From the NCBI GenBank assembly GCA_028287415.1, contig JAQBPS010000688.1:1-6338 (forward strand): a DNA stretch of 6,338 nucleotides, in the 5' to 3' direction. The number at the start of each line of letters is the position of its first letter. The stretch's first letter is position 1. Positions 1 to 6,200 of the stretch are shown piece after piece. Position numbers and translations under genes: made by a program. Source of the DNA: Bacillota bacterium (GTDB lineage: Bacteria; Bacillota; Sulfobacillia; Symbiobacteriales; Symbiobacteriaceae). The notes beneath the pieces were generated by a model that made no database searches, was not told the DNA's origin, and saw only the letters and a list, made by a program, of their open reading frames with translations.

Positions 1-543
1 AAGAAGCCGGCACCCGAGGAGATCGCAGGTGACGGGCTGGGCGATGCTGCCGGGCAGGCCACCGATGCGGGCACCGCGGACGGTTCGCCTGAGCAGGTGC
101 TGCAGCAGGCACAGGACCAGATCGCAGAGCTGACCAATCGGCTGGCCAGGATGCAGGCCGAGCATGAGAACTACCGGCGCCGGGTGCAGAAGGAGAAGGA
201 GGACCTGGCGGTCTACGCCAACCAGAAGCTCCTGCTCAGTCTGCTGCCCGTACTGGACAATCTCGACCGAGCGCTGGGCACCGCACCCAGTGCCGGTGAC
301 GAAAAGCTGCGCCAGGGCGTCGAAATGACAGCGCGCTCCTTCCGGGAGATCCTCGCCCGCGAGAACGTGGTCACGATCGAAGCGGTCGGTCAGGCATTCG
401 ATCCCAATCTCCACGAGGCGGTCATGACAGTTGAGTCCGGCGAGCACCCGGATGGGACGGTCCTGACCGAGTTCCAGAAGGGCTACCGCCTGGGTGACCG
501 GGTGATCCGGCCGAGCATGGTGCAGGTAAGCAAGCAGGGCTAA
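1..543 (+). CDS. grpE: GrpE nucleotide exchange factor of DnaK (5' partial)
   Basis: GrpE is the cytosolic homodimeric factor that opens the DnaK nucleotide-binding domain to release ADP. The reading frame is open from base 1, so the start codon lies upstream of the window; 180 residues are visible, close to a whole GrpE of about 190-200. Visible residues 1-32 are a low-complexity Ala/Gly/Asp/Glu segment, as in other GrpE N-termini. Then comes a long heptad-like helix (EQVLQQAQDQIAELTNRL through ENYRRRVQKEKEDLAVYA), the dimer coiled coil. The C-terminal beta domain carries the family signature: FDPNLHEAV, then GTVLTEFQKGYRLGDRVIRP and SMVQVS. A GTG at 97 is in frame, but starting there would drop in-frame N-terminal sequence and it has no good ribosome site, so I treat it as internal. 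The gene is 31 bases ahead of dnaK, surely in one operon; hrcA often lies upstream in Firmicutes but is not visible. Confidence 0.96.
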   Translation, partial: KKPAPEEIAGDGLGDAAGQATDAGTADGSPEQVLQQAQDQIAELTNRLARMQAEHENYRRRVQKEKEDLAVYANQKLLLSLLPVLDNLDRALGTAPSAGDEKLRQGVEMTARSFREILARENVVTIEAVGQAFDPNLHEAVMTVESGEHPDGTVLTEFQKGYRLGDRVIRPSMVQVSKQG

Positions 544-557
544 AATGCAGAAACCCT

Positions 558-564
558 AAGGAGG
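558..564 (+). promoter_or_regulatory. Strong ribosome binding site of dnaK
   Basis: AAGGAGG matches the 16S anti-Shine-Dalgarno sequence completely and ends 10 bases before the ATG at 575. This fixes the dnaK start and predicts strong translation relative to the TTG-started genes downstream. Confidence 0.85.
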
Positions 565-574
565 ATCAGACCTT

Positions 575-2437
575 ATGCCAAAGGTCATTGGTATTGACTT
601 GGGCACGACGAACTCTGTCGTTGCGTACATGGAAGGCGCCGCCCCCGAAGTGATCGAGAACGCCGAGGGCGACCGGCTGACGCCGTCCGTCGTTGCGTTC
701 AGCAAATCCGGTGAGCGCCTGATCGGCAAGGTTGCCAAGCGGCAGGCGGTCACCAACACCGACCGGACGATCATCTCCATCAAGCGCCACATGGGTACCA
801 ACCATACGGTGACCATTGATGATAAGAAGCTCAGCCCGCAGGAGATCTCGGCGATGATCCTCTCCAAGCTGAAGGCGGACGCGGAGGGCAAGCTGGGCGA
901 GAAGGTGACCCAGGCCGTTATCACCGTGCCGGCCTACTTCAGCGACGCACAGCGGCAGGCGACCAAGGACGCGGGCGCCATTGCCGGCCTCGAGGTGCTG
1001 CGCATTATCAACGAGCCGACTGCGGCCGCGCTGGCCTACGGCCTTGACAAGGGCGAGGACCACCAGATCCTCGTGTTCGACCTGGGCGGCGGCACGTTCG
1101 ACGTCTCGATTCTCGAACTGGGCGGCGGCACCTTCCAGGTGGTCGCGACAGCCGGCAACAATCGCCTGGGTGGCGACGACTTCGATGAGAAGATCGTCAA
1201 CTACGTCGCCGACAAGTTCCAGAAGGAGCACGGCGTCGACCTCCGCAAGGATAAGCAGGCGCTCCAGCGGCTTCGTGAGGCCGCCGAGAAGGCGAAGGTG
1301 GACCTCTCCAGCGTCACCACGACCAACATCAACCTGCCGTTTATCTCCATGACCTCGGACGGCCCCGTCCACCTGGACGAGACGCTTACGCGCGCCAAAT
1401 TCGAGGAACTAACCGCCGACCTGGTTGAGGCCACCATGGGTCCCACCCGTCAGGCCATGCGGGACGCCGGTGTGGAGCCGAAGGACATCGACAAGGTGCT
1501 GCTGGTCGGCGGCTCCAGCCGGATCCCGGCCGTGCAGGAAGCGATCCGCCGGTTCATGGGCAAGGAGCCCTACAAGGGCATTAACCCGGACGAGGTGGTC
1601 GCCCTGGGCGCCGCCATCCAGGCCGGCGTGATCAAGGGCGACGTGAAGGATGTGCTCCTGCTCGACGTCACCCCGCTCTCCCTGGGCATCGAGACTCTGG
1701 GCGGCGTGTTCACCAAGCTGATCGAGCGGAACATGACGATCCCGACCGAGAAGACCCAGATTTTCTCGACCGCGGCTGACGGGCAGACCCAGGTGGAGAT
1801 CCACGTGCTCCAGGGCGAGCGCGAGATGGCCGCCTACAATAAGACCCTGGGCCGCTTTGCCCTGGACGGCATCGCTCCGGCGCCCCGCGGCGTCCCGAAG
1901 ATCGAGGTCAAGTTCGACATCGACGTGAACGGTATCGCTCACGTTTCCGCCAAGGACCTGGGCACGGGCCGTGAGCAGAAGATCACGATCCAGAGCCAGA
2001 CCGGCATGTCGAAGGATGACATCGAGCGGGCCGTCAAGGAGGCCGAAGCCATGGCCGCGGAGGACAAGGCCCGCCGTGAGGAGGCGGAGGTCCGGAACAC
2101 CGCCGACTCGGCTGTCTACAACGCCGAGAAGCTGATCAAGGAGAACGAGGACAAGGGCCTCGACCAGGGCCTCATCGACGCCGTCAAGGCGGAGATCGAG
2201 CCCACCAAGGAAGCGCTGAAGGGCACCGACACGGAGCAGATCAAGACGGCCTCTGAAAAGCTCACTGAGGCGGTCTACAAGCTGTCCTCTGCCATGTACG
2301 AGAAGGCCGGCGCCGCCGAGGGCGCTGCGGCTAGCGGCCCCGAGGCCGGTCCGCAGGACGGCCCGCAGGATGGCCCGCAGGATGGCCCGCAGGATGGCGG
2401 CCCGAGCATGGATGCCGACTTCAAGGTCAAGGACTAG
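575..2437 (+). CDS. dnaK: Hsp70 chaperone DnaK
   Basis: ATP-dependent cytosolic Hsp70 chaperone, 620 residues, usual length for Gram-positive DnaK. The nucleotide-binding domain (about 1-358) shows the phosphate-1 loop [11 protein letters not shown] near residue 6, the catalytic Lys70 in SIKRHMG, and phosphate-2 [11 protein letters not shown] at 168-178. The interdomain linker [12 protein letters not shown] begins at 360 and leads into the beta substrate-binding domain; the helical lid follows from roughly 480 to 575. After SIKRHMG the protein runs directly into a short [15 protein letters not shown] segment. It lacks the roughly 24-residue insert found here in proteobacterial DnaK, which is the Firmicutes/Actinobacteria pattern. 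The C-terminal tail is unusual: four GPQD units sit between the lid and a conserved-type acidic end, MDADFKVKD, comparable to the DADFEVVD ends of other DnaKs. It starts at ATG 575 behind a perfect ribosome site and is followed by a strong hairpin at 2453-2486. Confidence 0.99.
   Translation: MPKVIGIDLGTTNSVVAYMEGAAPEVIENAEGDRLTPSVVAFSKSGERLIGKVAKRQAVTNTDRTIISIKRHMGTNHTVTIDDKKLSPQEISAMILSKLKADAEGKLGEKVTQAVITVPAYFSDAQRQATKDAGAIAGLEVLRIINEPTAAALAYGLDKGEDHQILVFDLGGGTFDVSILELGGGTFQVVATAGNNRLGGDDFDEKIVNYVADKFQKEHGVDLRKDKQALQRLREAAEKAKVDLSSVTTTNINLPFISMTSDGPVHLDETLTRAKFEELTADLVEATMGPTRQAMRDAGVEPKDIDKVLLVGGSSRIPAVQEAIRRFMGKEPYKGINPDEVVALGAAIQAGVIKGDVKDVLLLDVTPLSLGIETLGGVFTKLIERNMTIPTEKTQIFSTAADGQTQVEIHVLQGEREMAAYNKTLGRFALDGIAPAPRGVPKIEVKFDIDVNGIAHVSAKDLGTGREQKITIQSQTGMSKDDIERAVKEAEAMAAEDKARREEAEVRNTADSAVYNAEKLIKENEDKGLDQGLIDAVKAEIEPTKEALKGTDTEQIKTASEKLTEAVYKLSSAMYEKAGAAEGAAASGPEAGPQDGPQDGPQDGPQDGGPSMDADFKVKD
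2351..2398 (+). repeat. Four 12-bp tandem repeats in the dnaK tail
   Basis: Four contiguous copies of CCGCAGGATGGC, the first with one change (C for T at its ninth base, silent: GAC/GAT), encode Pro-Gln-Asp-Gly four times in the disordered DnaK C-terminus. The 12-base period keeps frame, so copy number can change without breaking the gene. The near identity at DNA level suggests recent expansion by slippage or unequal exchange. Confidence 0.95.
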
Positions 2438-2452
2438 CGCGGCTGACGCAAC

Positions 2453-2487
2453 AAGACCGGCCCCGCCGCCGCGCGGGGCCGGTCTTT
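2453..2487 (+). terminator. Hairpin after dnaK: terminator or attenuator
   Basis: A perfect 14-bp stem, AAGACCGGCCCCGC (2453-2466) against GCGGGGCCGGTCTT (2473-2486), closes a six-base loop. It lies 15 bases past the dnaK stop. Only three T residues (2485-2487) sit at its 3' side before GGG, so it may terminate partially or mainly protect the dnaK mRNA 3' end. Either role would lower dnaJ relative to dnaK, a common arrangement for this operon. Confidence 0.75.
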
Positions 2488-2502
2488 GGGTATGTGCAGG
2501 GG

Positions 2503-2531
2503 TTGCGCAGCGGCGCGATCGCCGTGATAAT
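2503..2531 (+). promoter_or_regulatory. Candidate housekeeping promoter for dnaJ
   Basis: TTGCGC (2503-2508) and GATAAT (2526-2531) are separated by exactly 17 bases. The -10 box matches TATAAT at five of six positions; the -35 matches TTGACA at only three. It lies just after the hairpin that ends dnaK and would start RNA near 2538, giving a leader of about 25 bases before the dnaJ TTG. The motif is short and the -35 is weak, so this is a prediction only. Confidence 0.42.
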
Positions 2532-2563
2532 AGGGTTGAGGATGAAGGTGAGGGTGAAGGCTG

Positions 2564-3712
2564 TTGGCTAAACGGGATTATTACGAAGTCCTCGGCGTTG
2601 GCAAGAACGCCTCCGAGGCCGAAATCAAGAAGGCATTCCGCACGCTGGCGCGCAAGTACCACCCGGACGCCAATCAGGAAGACCCGGGCGCTTCCGACAA
2701 GTTCAAGGAGATCAACGAGGCGCATCAGATCCTCTCGGATGCCGACAAGCGGGCGAAGTATGACCAGTTTGGCCACGCTGCGGAGCAGATGGGCGGCGGC
2801 GGCGGCAACCCGTTCGAGGGCATGGGCGGAGCCGGGGCCGGCGGGTTTGGCGACATTTTTGACATGTTCTTCGGTGGCGGCATGGGCGGCCGTCAGCGTC
2901 AGCGCGGGCCCGAGCGCGGCGCTGACATGCAGTATGAGTTGGAGCTGAGCCTCGAGGAGGCCGCGTTCGGCGTCAAGAAGGAGATCCGGATTCCCCGGAC
3001 GGAGCCGTGCGAGACGTGCCACGGCAGCGGGGCGAAGCCGGGTACGCAGCCGGTCACCTGTTCGAAGTGCCGGGGCACGGGGCAGATTCAGGTGGCGCAG
3101 AACACGGTCTTCGGCCGGTTCGTGAACGTGGCCACCTGCGACCGCTGCCGCGGCGAGGGCCGGATTGTCGAGCACCCGTGCGCGACCTGCCGGGGGCGGG
3201 GCCTGGTGCAGAAGATGCACACGGTCGAGGTGAACATTCCGGGCGGCGTGGAGACCGGTTCGCGGCTGCGCATGTCCGGGTACGGTGAGAACGGGGATCG
3301 GGGCGGCCCTGCGGGCGACCTCTATATCGTTATGCGCGTGCGGCCTGACAGCCGGTTCCGGCGCCAGGACGACGACCTGATCACCGAGGTGACGGTCAGC
3401 GCGACTCAGGCGGCGTTGGGCACCACGCTGGAGGTGCCGACGTTGGACGGGCCGGAGCAGGTCAAGGTCCCCGAGGGCACGCAGCACGGGGAGACGATCC
3501 GACTGAAGGGCAAGGGCGTGAAGCGCCTGCGCGGCGGCGGTCGGGGCGACCAGCACGTGATTGTTCAGATCAAGGTGCCGACCAAGCTGACCGAGCGGGA
3601 GCGGGAGCTGCTCCTGGAGCTGGCGCAGCTGCGCGGCGAGGCCGTCGGTACGGCCGACCCGAAGGACAAGGGCTTCTTTGAGAAGGTCAAGGACGCCCTG
3701 GGCAACCTGTAG
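2564..3712 (+). CDS. dnaJ: Hsp40 co-chaperone DnaJ
   Basis: Class I J-protein, 382 residues and full length. It delivers unfolded clients to DnaK and stimulates its ATPase. The J domain (about 1-70) has the essential HPD at residues 33-35. A Gly/Phe-rich region (about 74-110) includes [13 protein letters not shown] and [14 protein letters not shown]. The zinc domain has four CxxCxGxG motifs with cysteines at 149/152, 166/169, 192/195 and 206/209, all intact. The two C-terminal beta domains follow, ending near [12 protein letters not shown]. The start is TTG 2564: a stop at 2555-2557 closes the frame just upstream and [11 protein letters not shown] is the typical N-terminus. The ribosome site is a purine-rich AAGGTGAGGG at 2545-2554, poorer than that of dnaK, so output should be lower. 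The last codons and stop are duplicated 96 bases downstream in the repeat array. Confidence 0.98.
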   Translation: MAKRDYYEVLGVGKNASEAEIKKAFRTLARKYHPDANQEDPGASDKFKEINEAHQILSDADKRAKYDQFGHAAEQMGGGGGNPFEGMGGAGAGGFGDIFDMFFGGGMGGRQRQRGPERGADMQYELELSLEEAAFGVKKEIRIPRTEPCETCHGSGAKPGTQPVTCSKCRGTGQIQVAQNTVFGRFVNVATCDRCRGEGRIVEHPCATCRGRGLVQKMHTVEVNIPGGVETGSRLRMSGYGENGDRGGPAGDLYIVMRVRPDSRFRRQDDDLITEVTVSATQAALGTTLEVPTLDGPEQVKVPEGTQHGETIRLKGKGVKRLRGGGRGDQHVIVQIKVPTKLTERERELLLELAQLRGEAVGTADPKDKGFFEKVKDALGNL

Positions 3713-3734
3713 CTCCGGGGTTCGGAGATGCGGA

Positions 3735-3765
3735 GGCTCCGTGACGGCCAAGACGTCACGGAGCC
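3735..3765 (+). terminator. Hairpin 1 after dnaJ (possible terminator/3' stabiliser)
   Basis: Perfect 12-bp stem (3735-3746 with 3754-3765) and loop GCCAAGA, 22 bases past the dnaJ stop. A small stem CTCCG / CGGAG (3713-3717 with 3723-3727) directly precedes it. The absence of a U tract argues against a classical intrinsic terminator, so an mRNA 3'-end barrier or Rho-assisted end is as likely. Confidence 0.5.
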
Positions 3766-3770
3766 GGCGA

Positions 3771-3792
3771 AGGGGGCGGCGCTCTGCCCCCT
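3771..3792 (+). repeat. Short GC hairpin between units 1 and 2
   Basis: AGGGGGC (3771-3777) pairs with GCCCCCT (3786-3792) around an eight-base loop. It sits only between the first and second hairpin units. It resembles the stronger hairpin before prmA (both have GAAGGGGGC, a GCGC-containing loop region and GCCCCCT), as if both were versions of one companion element. Confidence 0.7.
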
Positions 3793-3830
3793 CCTGGGCA
3801 ACCTGTAGCTCCGGGGTTCGGATACGCGGA

Positions 3831-3861
3831 GGCTCCGTGACGGCCAAGACGTCACGGAGCC
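3831..3861 (+). repeat. Hairpin 2 of the array
   Basis: Identical to hairpin 1 in stem and loop (3831-3842 with 3850-3861). The unit it belongs to begins with a duplicate of the last dnaJ codons and stop (3793-3808). Confidence 0.9.
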
Positions 3862-3903
3862 GGCGAAGACCACCAAAGTAGCTCCGGGGTTCGGATAAGC
3901 GGA

Positions 3904-3934
3904 GGCTCCGTGACGGCTAAGACGTCACGGAGCC
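3904..3934 (+). repeat. Hairpin 3 of the array
   Basis: Same 12-bp stem (3904-3915 with 3923-3934); the loop is GCTAAGA, one base different from the other two. The stem is unchanged in all three copies while the differences fall in the loop and the four-base spacer. That suits selection on pairing, but with so few differences chance is possible. Confidence 0.9.
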
Positions 3935-3963
3935 GGCGAAGACCACCAAAGGCGGGGAAGGGT

Positions 3964-3997
3964 GTGGGAAGGGGGCTGCGCCCAGCCCCCTTCCCAC
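3964..3997 (+). promoter_or_regulatory. Perfect 15-bp hairpin just before the prmA ribosome site
   Basis: GTGGGAAGGGGGCTG (3964-3978) pairs without mismatch with CAGCCCCCTTCCCAC (3983-3997) around loop CGCC. The stem ends three bases before the Shine-Dalgarno sequence at 4001. It could be a terminator-like barrier between dnaJ and prmA, an mRNA 5'-end stabiliser, or a structure that limits ribosome access. No U tract follows and the ribosome site is not inside the stem, so the role is open. Confidence 0.75.
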
Positions 3998-4000
3998 TTC

Positions 4001-4008
4001 AAGGAGGG
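4001..4008 (+). promoter_or_regulatory. Ribosome binding site that sets the prmA start
   Basis: AAGGAGGG lies seven bases before TTG 4016. This decides the start against the in-frame GTG at 3962, which lies at the foot of the 15-bp hairpin and would add 18 residues not found in the family. Confidence 0.85.
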
Positions 4009-4015
4009 CGAGCTT

Positions 4016-4930
4016 TTGCGGTACTTGGAAGTGGCTGTCCGCTGCCGGCGGGAGGGCGCCGACGCGATCGCAAATCTGCTGTCGCAGCTGACCGGCGGCG
4101 GCTACGCCGTCGATGATCCATTGGATATGATCAGGAACCAGGATGCCTGGGACGCTACCGACCTGGTGCCGGGTGACCCGAGCTGGGTCACGGTCAGGGG
4201 CTGGCTGGCTGAGGCCGGCGGCGTGGAGCAGGCCCGGCTCCGGCTGGAGCAGGGCCTCGACGAGATCCGCCGGCTCGACCTCGGCGAGGTCATGCACCCG
4301 GCGTACAGCTGGGTGCAGGAAGAGGACTGGGCCAACGCCTGGAAGGCCTTCTTCAAGCCGACCCGGGTGGGTGAGCGGCTGATCGTGATCCCCACCTGGG
4401 AGCAGTATGAGCTTCAGGAGGGTGACATTCCACTCTACCTGGACCCCGGCATGGCATTCGGCACCGGTACCCACGCCACCACGTCGCTCTGCCTGCGCAA
4501 GCTGGAGCAACTGGTGAAGCCGGGCGCCCGTGTGCTGGATGTCGGCACCGGCTCGGGCATCCTTGCGATCGCAGCGGCTAAACTGGGCGCTGCGCAGGTC
4601 GTCGCGATCGATATTGACCCGGTTGCCGTGAAGGTGGCCGGGGAGAATGCCGCGCAGAACGGCGTGACGCTCGACATTCGCCAGGCCACGCTCGACCAGG
4701 TGGAGCGGGAGCCCGCCGACCTGGTCATCGCCAACATCATCGCGTCGGTGATCATCGACATCCTGCCGGATGTGGCTGACCGCTTGAAGGAAGGCGGGCG
4801 CTTCCTGGCGTCGGGCATCATCAACACGAAGAAGCAGCAGGTGCTGGACGCCATGACCGCCGCATGGTTTTTGCCGCTTGAGGTGCGGGAGGAGAGCGGC
4901 TGGGTTGCCATCCTCGCCGTCAAGTCATGA
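4016..4930 (+). CDS. prmA: Ribosomal protein L11 methyltransferase PrmA
   Basis: SAM-dependent enzyme that methylates lysines and the N-terminus of ribosomal protein L11. It has 304 residues from TTG 4016, near the usual 290-315. The N-terminal L11-recognition domain begins RYLEVAVRCRREGADAI and contains GYAVDDPLDM, a typical PrmA opening. The catalytic domain shows FGTGTHATT at 148-156, SAM motif I VLDVGTGSGILAIAAAKLG from 173, acidic motif VVAIDIDPVAV, and the substrate-loop motif DLVIANIIA with Asn240. prmA after dnaJ and before rsmE is a recurrent Firmicutes order. The stop overlaps the rsmE start by four bases (ATGA at 4927-4930), implying coupled translation. A separate promoter was not found between dnaJ and prmA, so transcription may depend on read-through past the hairpins. 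Confidence 0.96.
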   Translation: MRYLEVAVRCRREGADAIANLLSQLTGGGYAVDDPLDMIRNQDAWDATDLVPGDPSWVTVRGWLAEAGGVEQARLRLEQGLDEIRRLDLGEVMHPAYSWVQEEDWANAWKAFFKPTRVGERLIVIPTWEQYELQEGDIPLYLDPGMAFGTGTHATTSLCLRKLEQLVKPGARVLDVGTGSGILAIAAAKLGAAQVVAIDIDPVAVKVAGENAAQNGVTLDIRQATLDQVEREPADLVIANIIASVIIDILPDVADRLKEGGRFLASGIINTKKQQVLDAMTAAWFLPLEVREESGWVAILAVKS

Positions 4931-5658
4931 CCACCCGGTTCTTTGTCGACCGGGTTGAGGGCGACCGTGTCCTGCTCGGCAAGGAGGACAGCCACCACCT
5001 GCTGCGGGTGATGCGGGCGCAGCCGGGTGACGATTTCACCGTGCTGGTTGGCGGGGTGCAGTATGAGTGCCGCCTGACGGGCGTGGGCGACGGTCAGGCG
5101 GAAGGCACTGTGGTGGCCAGCCAGCCGGCGAGCGGGGAGCCGCCGGTCAAGGTGACCCTGTTCCAGGGCCTCGCCAAGGGCGACAAGCTGGAGACAGTGA
5201 TTCAGCATGGCACGGAGATCGGCATCAGCGAGTTCGTGCCGGTCGCCTCCAGCCGCTCGATCGTCAAGCTGGAGCCGAAGAAGGCGGCCGAGCGGGTGGA
5301 GCGCTGGCAGCGCATCGCCCGGGAGGCCGCGGAGCAGAGCCGGCGTGGCGCCGTGCCCCGCGTGGCCCCGGTCGCCTCTTGGCAGCAGGCGGCCGCCCGG
5401 TGCGGCGAGTTTGACCTGGCGCTCGTGCCCTGGGAAGAGGGGGGCGAGCCGCTGGGCGAGGTGCTGAAGGCGGCGCCGGACGCTCGCAGCGTGGCGCTCT
5501 TCATCGGGCCGGAGGGCGGGCTCTCGCCTGAGGAGGTCGCCCAGGCGCGGGTGCACGGCGCCCGGGCTGTCACCCTCGGCCCCCGCATCCTGCGCACCGA
5601 GACGGCGGGCCTGGCTGCCGCTGTCGCCATCCTCTTTGCACTGGGGGATCTGGGATGA
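4927..5658 (+). CDS. rsmE: 16S rRNA (uracil1498-N3)-methyltransferase RsmE
   Basis: SPOUT-family methyltransferase that makes m3U1498 in the 30S decoding region. It has 243 residues, normal length. An N-terminal PUA-like domain (about 1-70; RFFVDRVEGDRVLL, then HHLLRVMRAQPGD) is followed by the knotted SAM-binding domain. Family motifs are visible: LFQGLAKGDKLETVIQHGTE followed by IGI, EAAEQSRRGAVPRV, IGPEGGLSPEEV at 193-204, and LGPRILRTETAG at 217-228, which forms the trefoil-knot cofactor site. ATG 4927 overlaps the prmA stop, and its own TGA overlaps the next ATG at 5655. No key residue appears missing. Confidence 0.97.
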   Translation: MTTRFFVDRVEGDRVLLGKEDSHHLLRVMRAQPGDDFTVLVGGVQYECRLTGVGDGQAEGTVVASQPASGEPPVKVTLFQGLAKGDKLETVIQHGTEIGISEFVPVASSRSIVKLEPKKAAERVERWQRIAREAAEQSRRGAVPRVAPVASWQQAAARCGEFDLALVPWEEGGEPLGEVLKAAPDARSVALFIGPEGGLSPEEVAQARVHGARAVTLGPRILRTETAGLAAAVAILFALGDLG

Positions 5659-6014
5659 AATACCCCGAGCAGTACTATCGTTACTTCGAGTTCTTTAACA
5701 ACGAGGAGTTCTGGGAGTCGCACGAGGCGCTGGAGGAGCTCTGGAAAGAGACAGATGACGACAAGTTTCTGCGCGGCCTGATCGTCTTTGCGGCCGCCTT
5801 CGTCCACGTCCAGCGCAACAACCCGTCCGGCTGCGGCAAGGTGCTGGACAAGTGCATCGACTGGCTCACGCCCTTCGCTCCCCGCCACTGGGATCTGGAT
5901 GTCGAGCGGGTGCTGACTCATGCTCGCTTCTGCCGGGCCAAGCTCGACCTGGTGCCGCCGGGTGGACAACTGAAGGACTATCTGCCTTTTATCAAGTTGC
6001 ATCCCGAGGGTTGA
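5655..6014 (+). CDS. DUF309 family protein of unknown function
   Basis: Small soluble helical protein, 119 residues. It carries the marks of the DUF309 family: FFNNEEFWESHEALEELWK (residues 13-31, with His23 and Glu24) and LRGLIVFAAAFVH (39-51, with His51). The conserved His/Glu pattern looks like a metal or ligand site, but no activity is established to my knowledge. There is no signal peptide or membrane segment. ATG 5655 overlaps the rsmE stop by four bases (ATGA), so it is almost certainly translated together with rsmE and belongs to the same transcript. Codon use matches its neighbours. It is the last gene before the AT-rich non-coding end of the window. Confidence 0.9.
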   Translation: MKYPEQYYRYFEFFNNEEFWESHEALEELWKETDDDKFLRGLIVFAAAFVHVQRNNPSGCGKVLDKCIDWLTPFAPRHWDLDVERVLTHARFCRAKLDLVPPGGQLKDYLPFIKLHPEG

Positions 6015-6038
6015 GACCAGGGATGAAGTTCTTTTTTT
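6000..6038 (+). terminator. Candidate intrinsic terminator of the operon
   Basis: CATCCC (6000-6005) can pair with GGGATG (6020-6025), with a nested GGT/ACC pair inside, and seven T residues follow at 6032-6038. The stem overlaps the last codons of the DUF309 gene. The stem is short and six bases separate it from the T run, so it is a moderate call; it is the only T run of this kind after an operon gene in the window. Confidence 0.42.
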
Positions 6039-6102
6039 AACGCGGATTGCGCGGAGCTGATACACGACTTTTGTGGATTTTCCTTTTGGGGATCCCCTTA
6101 TA

Positions 6103-6151
6103 GGTCGGGACTTAGGTGTTAAATATATATTTAAACACCCCAATGCCGACC
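6103..6151. repeat. Imperfect palindrome I, AT core
   Basis: Centre AAATATATATTT (6121-6132) is itself a perfect palindrome. It is flanked by GGTGTT (6115-6120) and AACACC (6134-6139), with one unpaired A at 6133. Outside a mismatched six-base internal loop, GGTCGG (6103-6108) pairs with CCGACC (6146-6151). Weaker pairing seems to continue outward to about 6077 and 6176 (GGGAT against ATCCC, then a T-rich against an A-rich run). The whole could fold into a long hairpin or cruciform. Confidence 0.8.
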
Positions 6152-6200
6152 TTAACAGCATCCCTCAAGAAAAATTGCCTGCGCTTTGTAGTTGAGTTTT

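Larger units (their letters stand above)
3697..3950 (+). repeat. Tandem array of three hairpin units after dnaJ
   Basis: This covers most of the 303-base gap between dnaJ and prmA. Three units share the order TAGCTCCGGGGTTCGGA, four variable bases, CGGA, a perfect 12-bp hairpin GGCTCCGTGACG / CGTCACGGAGCC with a seven-base loop, then GGCGAAG. Hairpin starts are at 3735, 3831 and 3904, so spacing is 96 and then 73 bases. Units 1 and 2 match over 76 bases (3697-3772 and 3793-3868) with two differences. Units 2 and 3 match over 73 bases (3805-3877 and 3878-3950) with two differences. No unit is followed by a T run. Best read as a recently amplified palindromic intergenic element that may also end or protect the dnaJ transcript. 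No gene is credible here. Confidence 0.93.

Noticed and set aside
97..99. GTG at 97 as the grpE start
   Set aside because: The frame stays open to the window edge with a typical acidic GrpE N-terminus upstream, and no convincing ribosome site precedes the GTG.
1..574. CIRCE operator (HrcA site) for the operon
   Set aside because: No TTAGCACTC / GAGTGCTAA inverted repeat is seen in the window; if present it would lie upstream.
1409..3847. 812-residue open frame on the minus strand, antisense to dnaK and dnaJ
   Set aside because: It is the opposite-strand shadow of two certain genes in GC-rich DNA, runs through the dnaK-dnaJ gap and terminator hairpin, and its protein is Leu/Arg/Ala-rich with no recognisable domain.
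3678..3881. Repeat-containing short frame over the hairpin array
   Set aside because: Translation only reflects the DNA repeats, and the 73-base step breaks frame between units.
3697..3950. CRISPR array
   Set aside because: Only three units, the repeated part takes up nearly the whole period, there are no unique spacers of constant size, and no cas gene is present.
3962..3964. GTG at 3962 as the prmA start
   Set aside because: It would place a 15-bp perfect hairpin and the ribosome site inside the gene and add 18 residues; TTG 4016 has a well-spaced AAGGAGGG.
4435..6161. Long minus-strand frames opposite prmA, rsmE and DUF309
   Set aside because: Shadows of well-supported + strand genes; no domain, no ribosome site.
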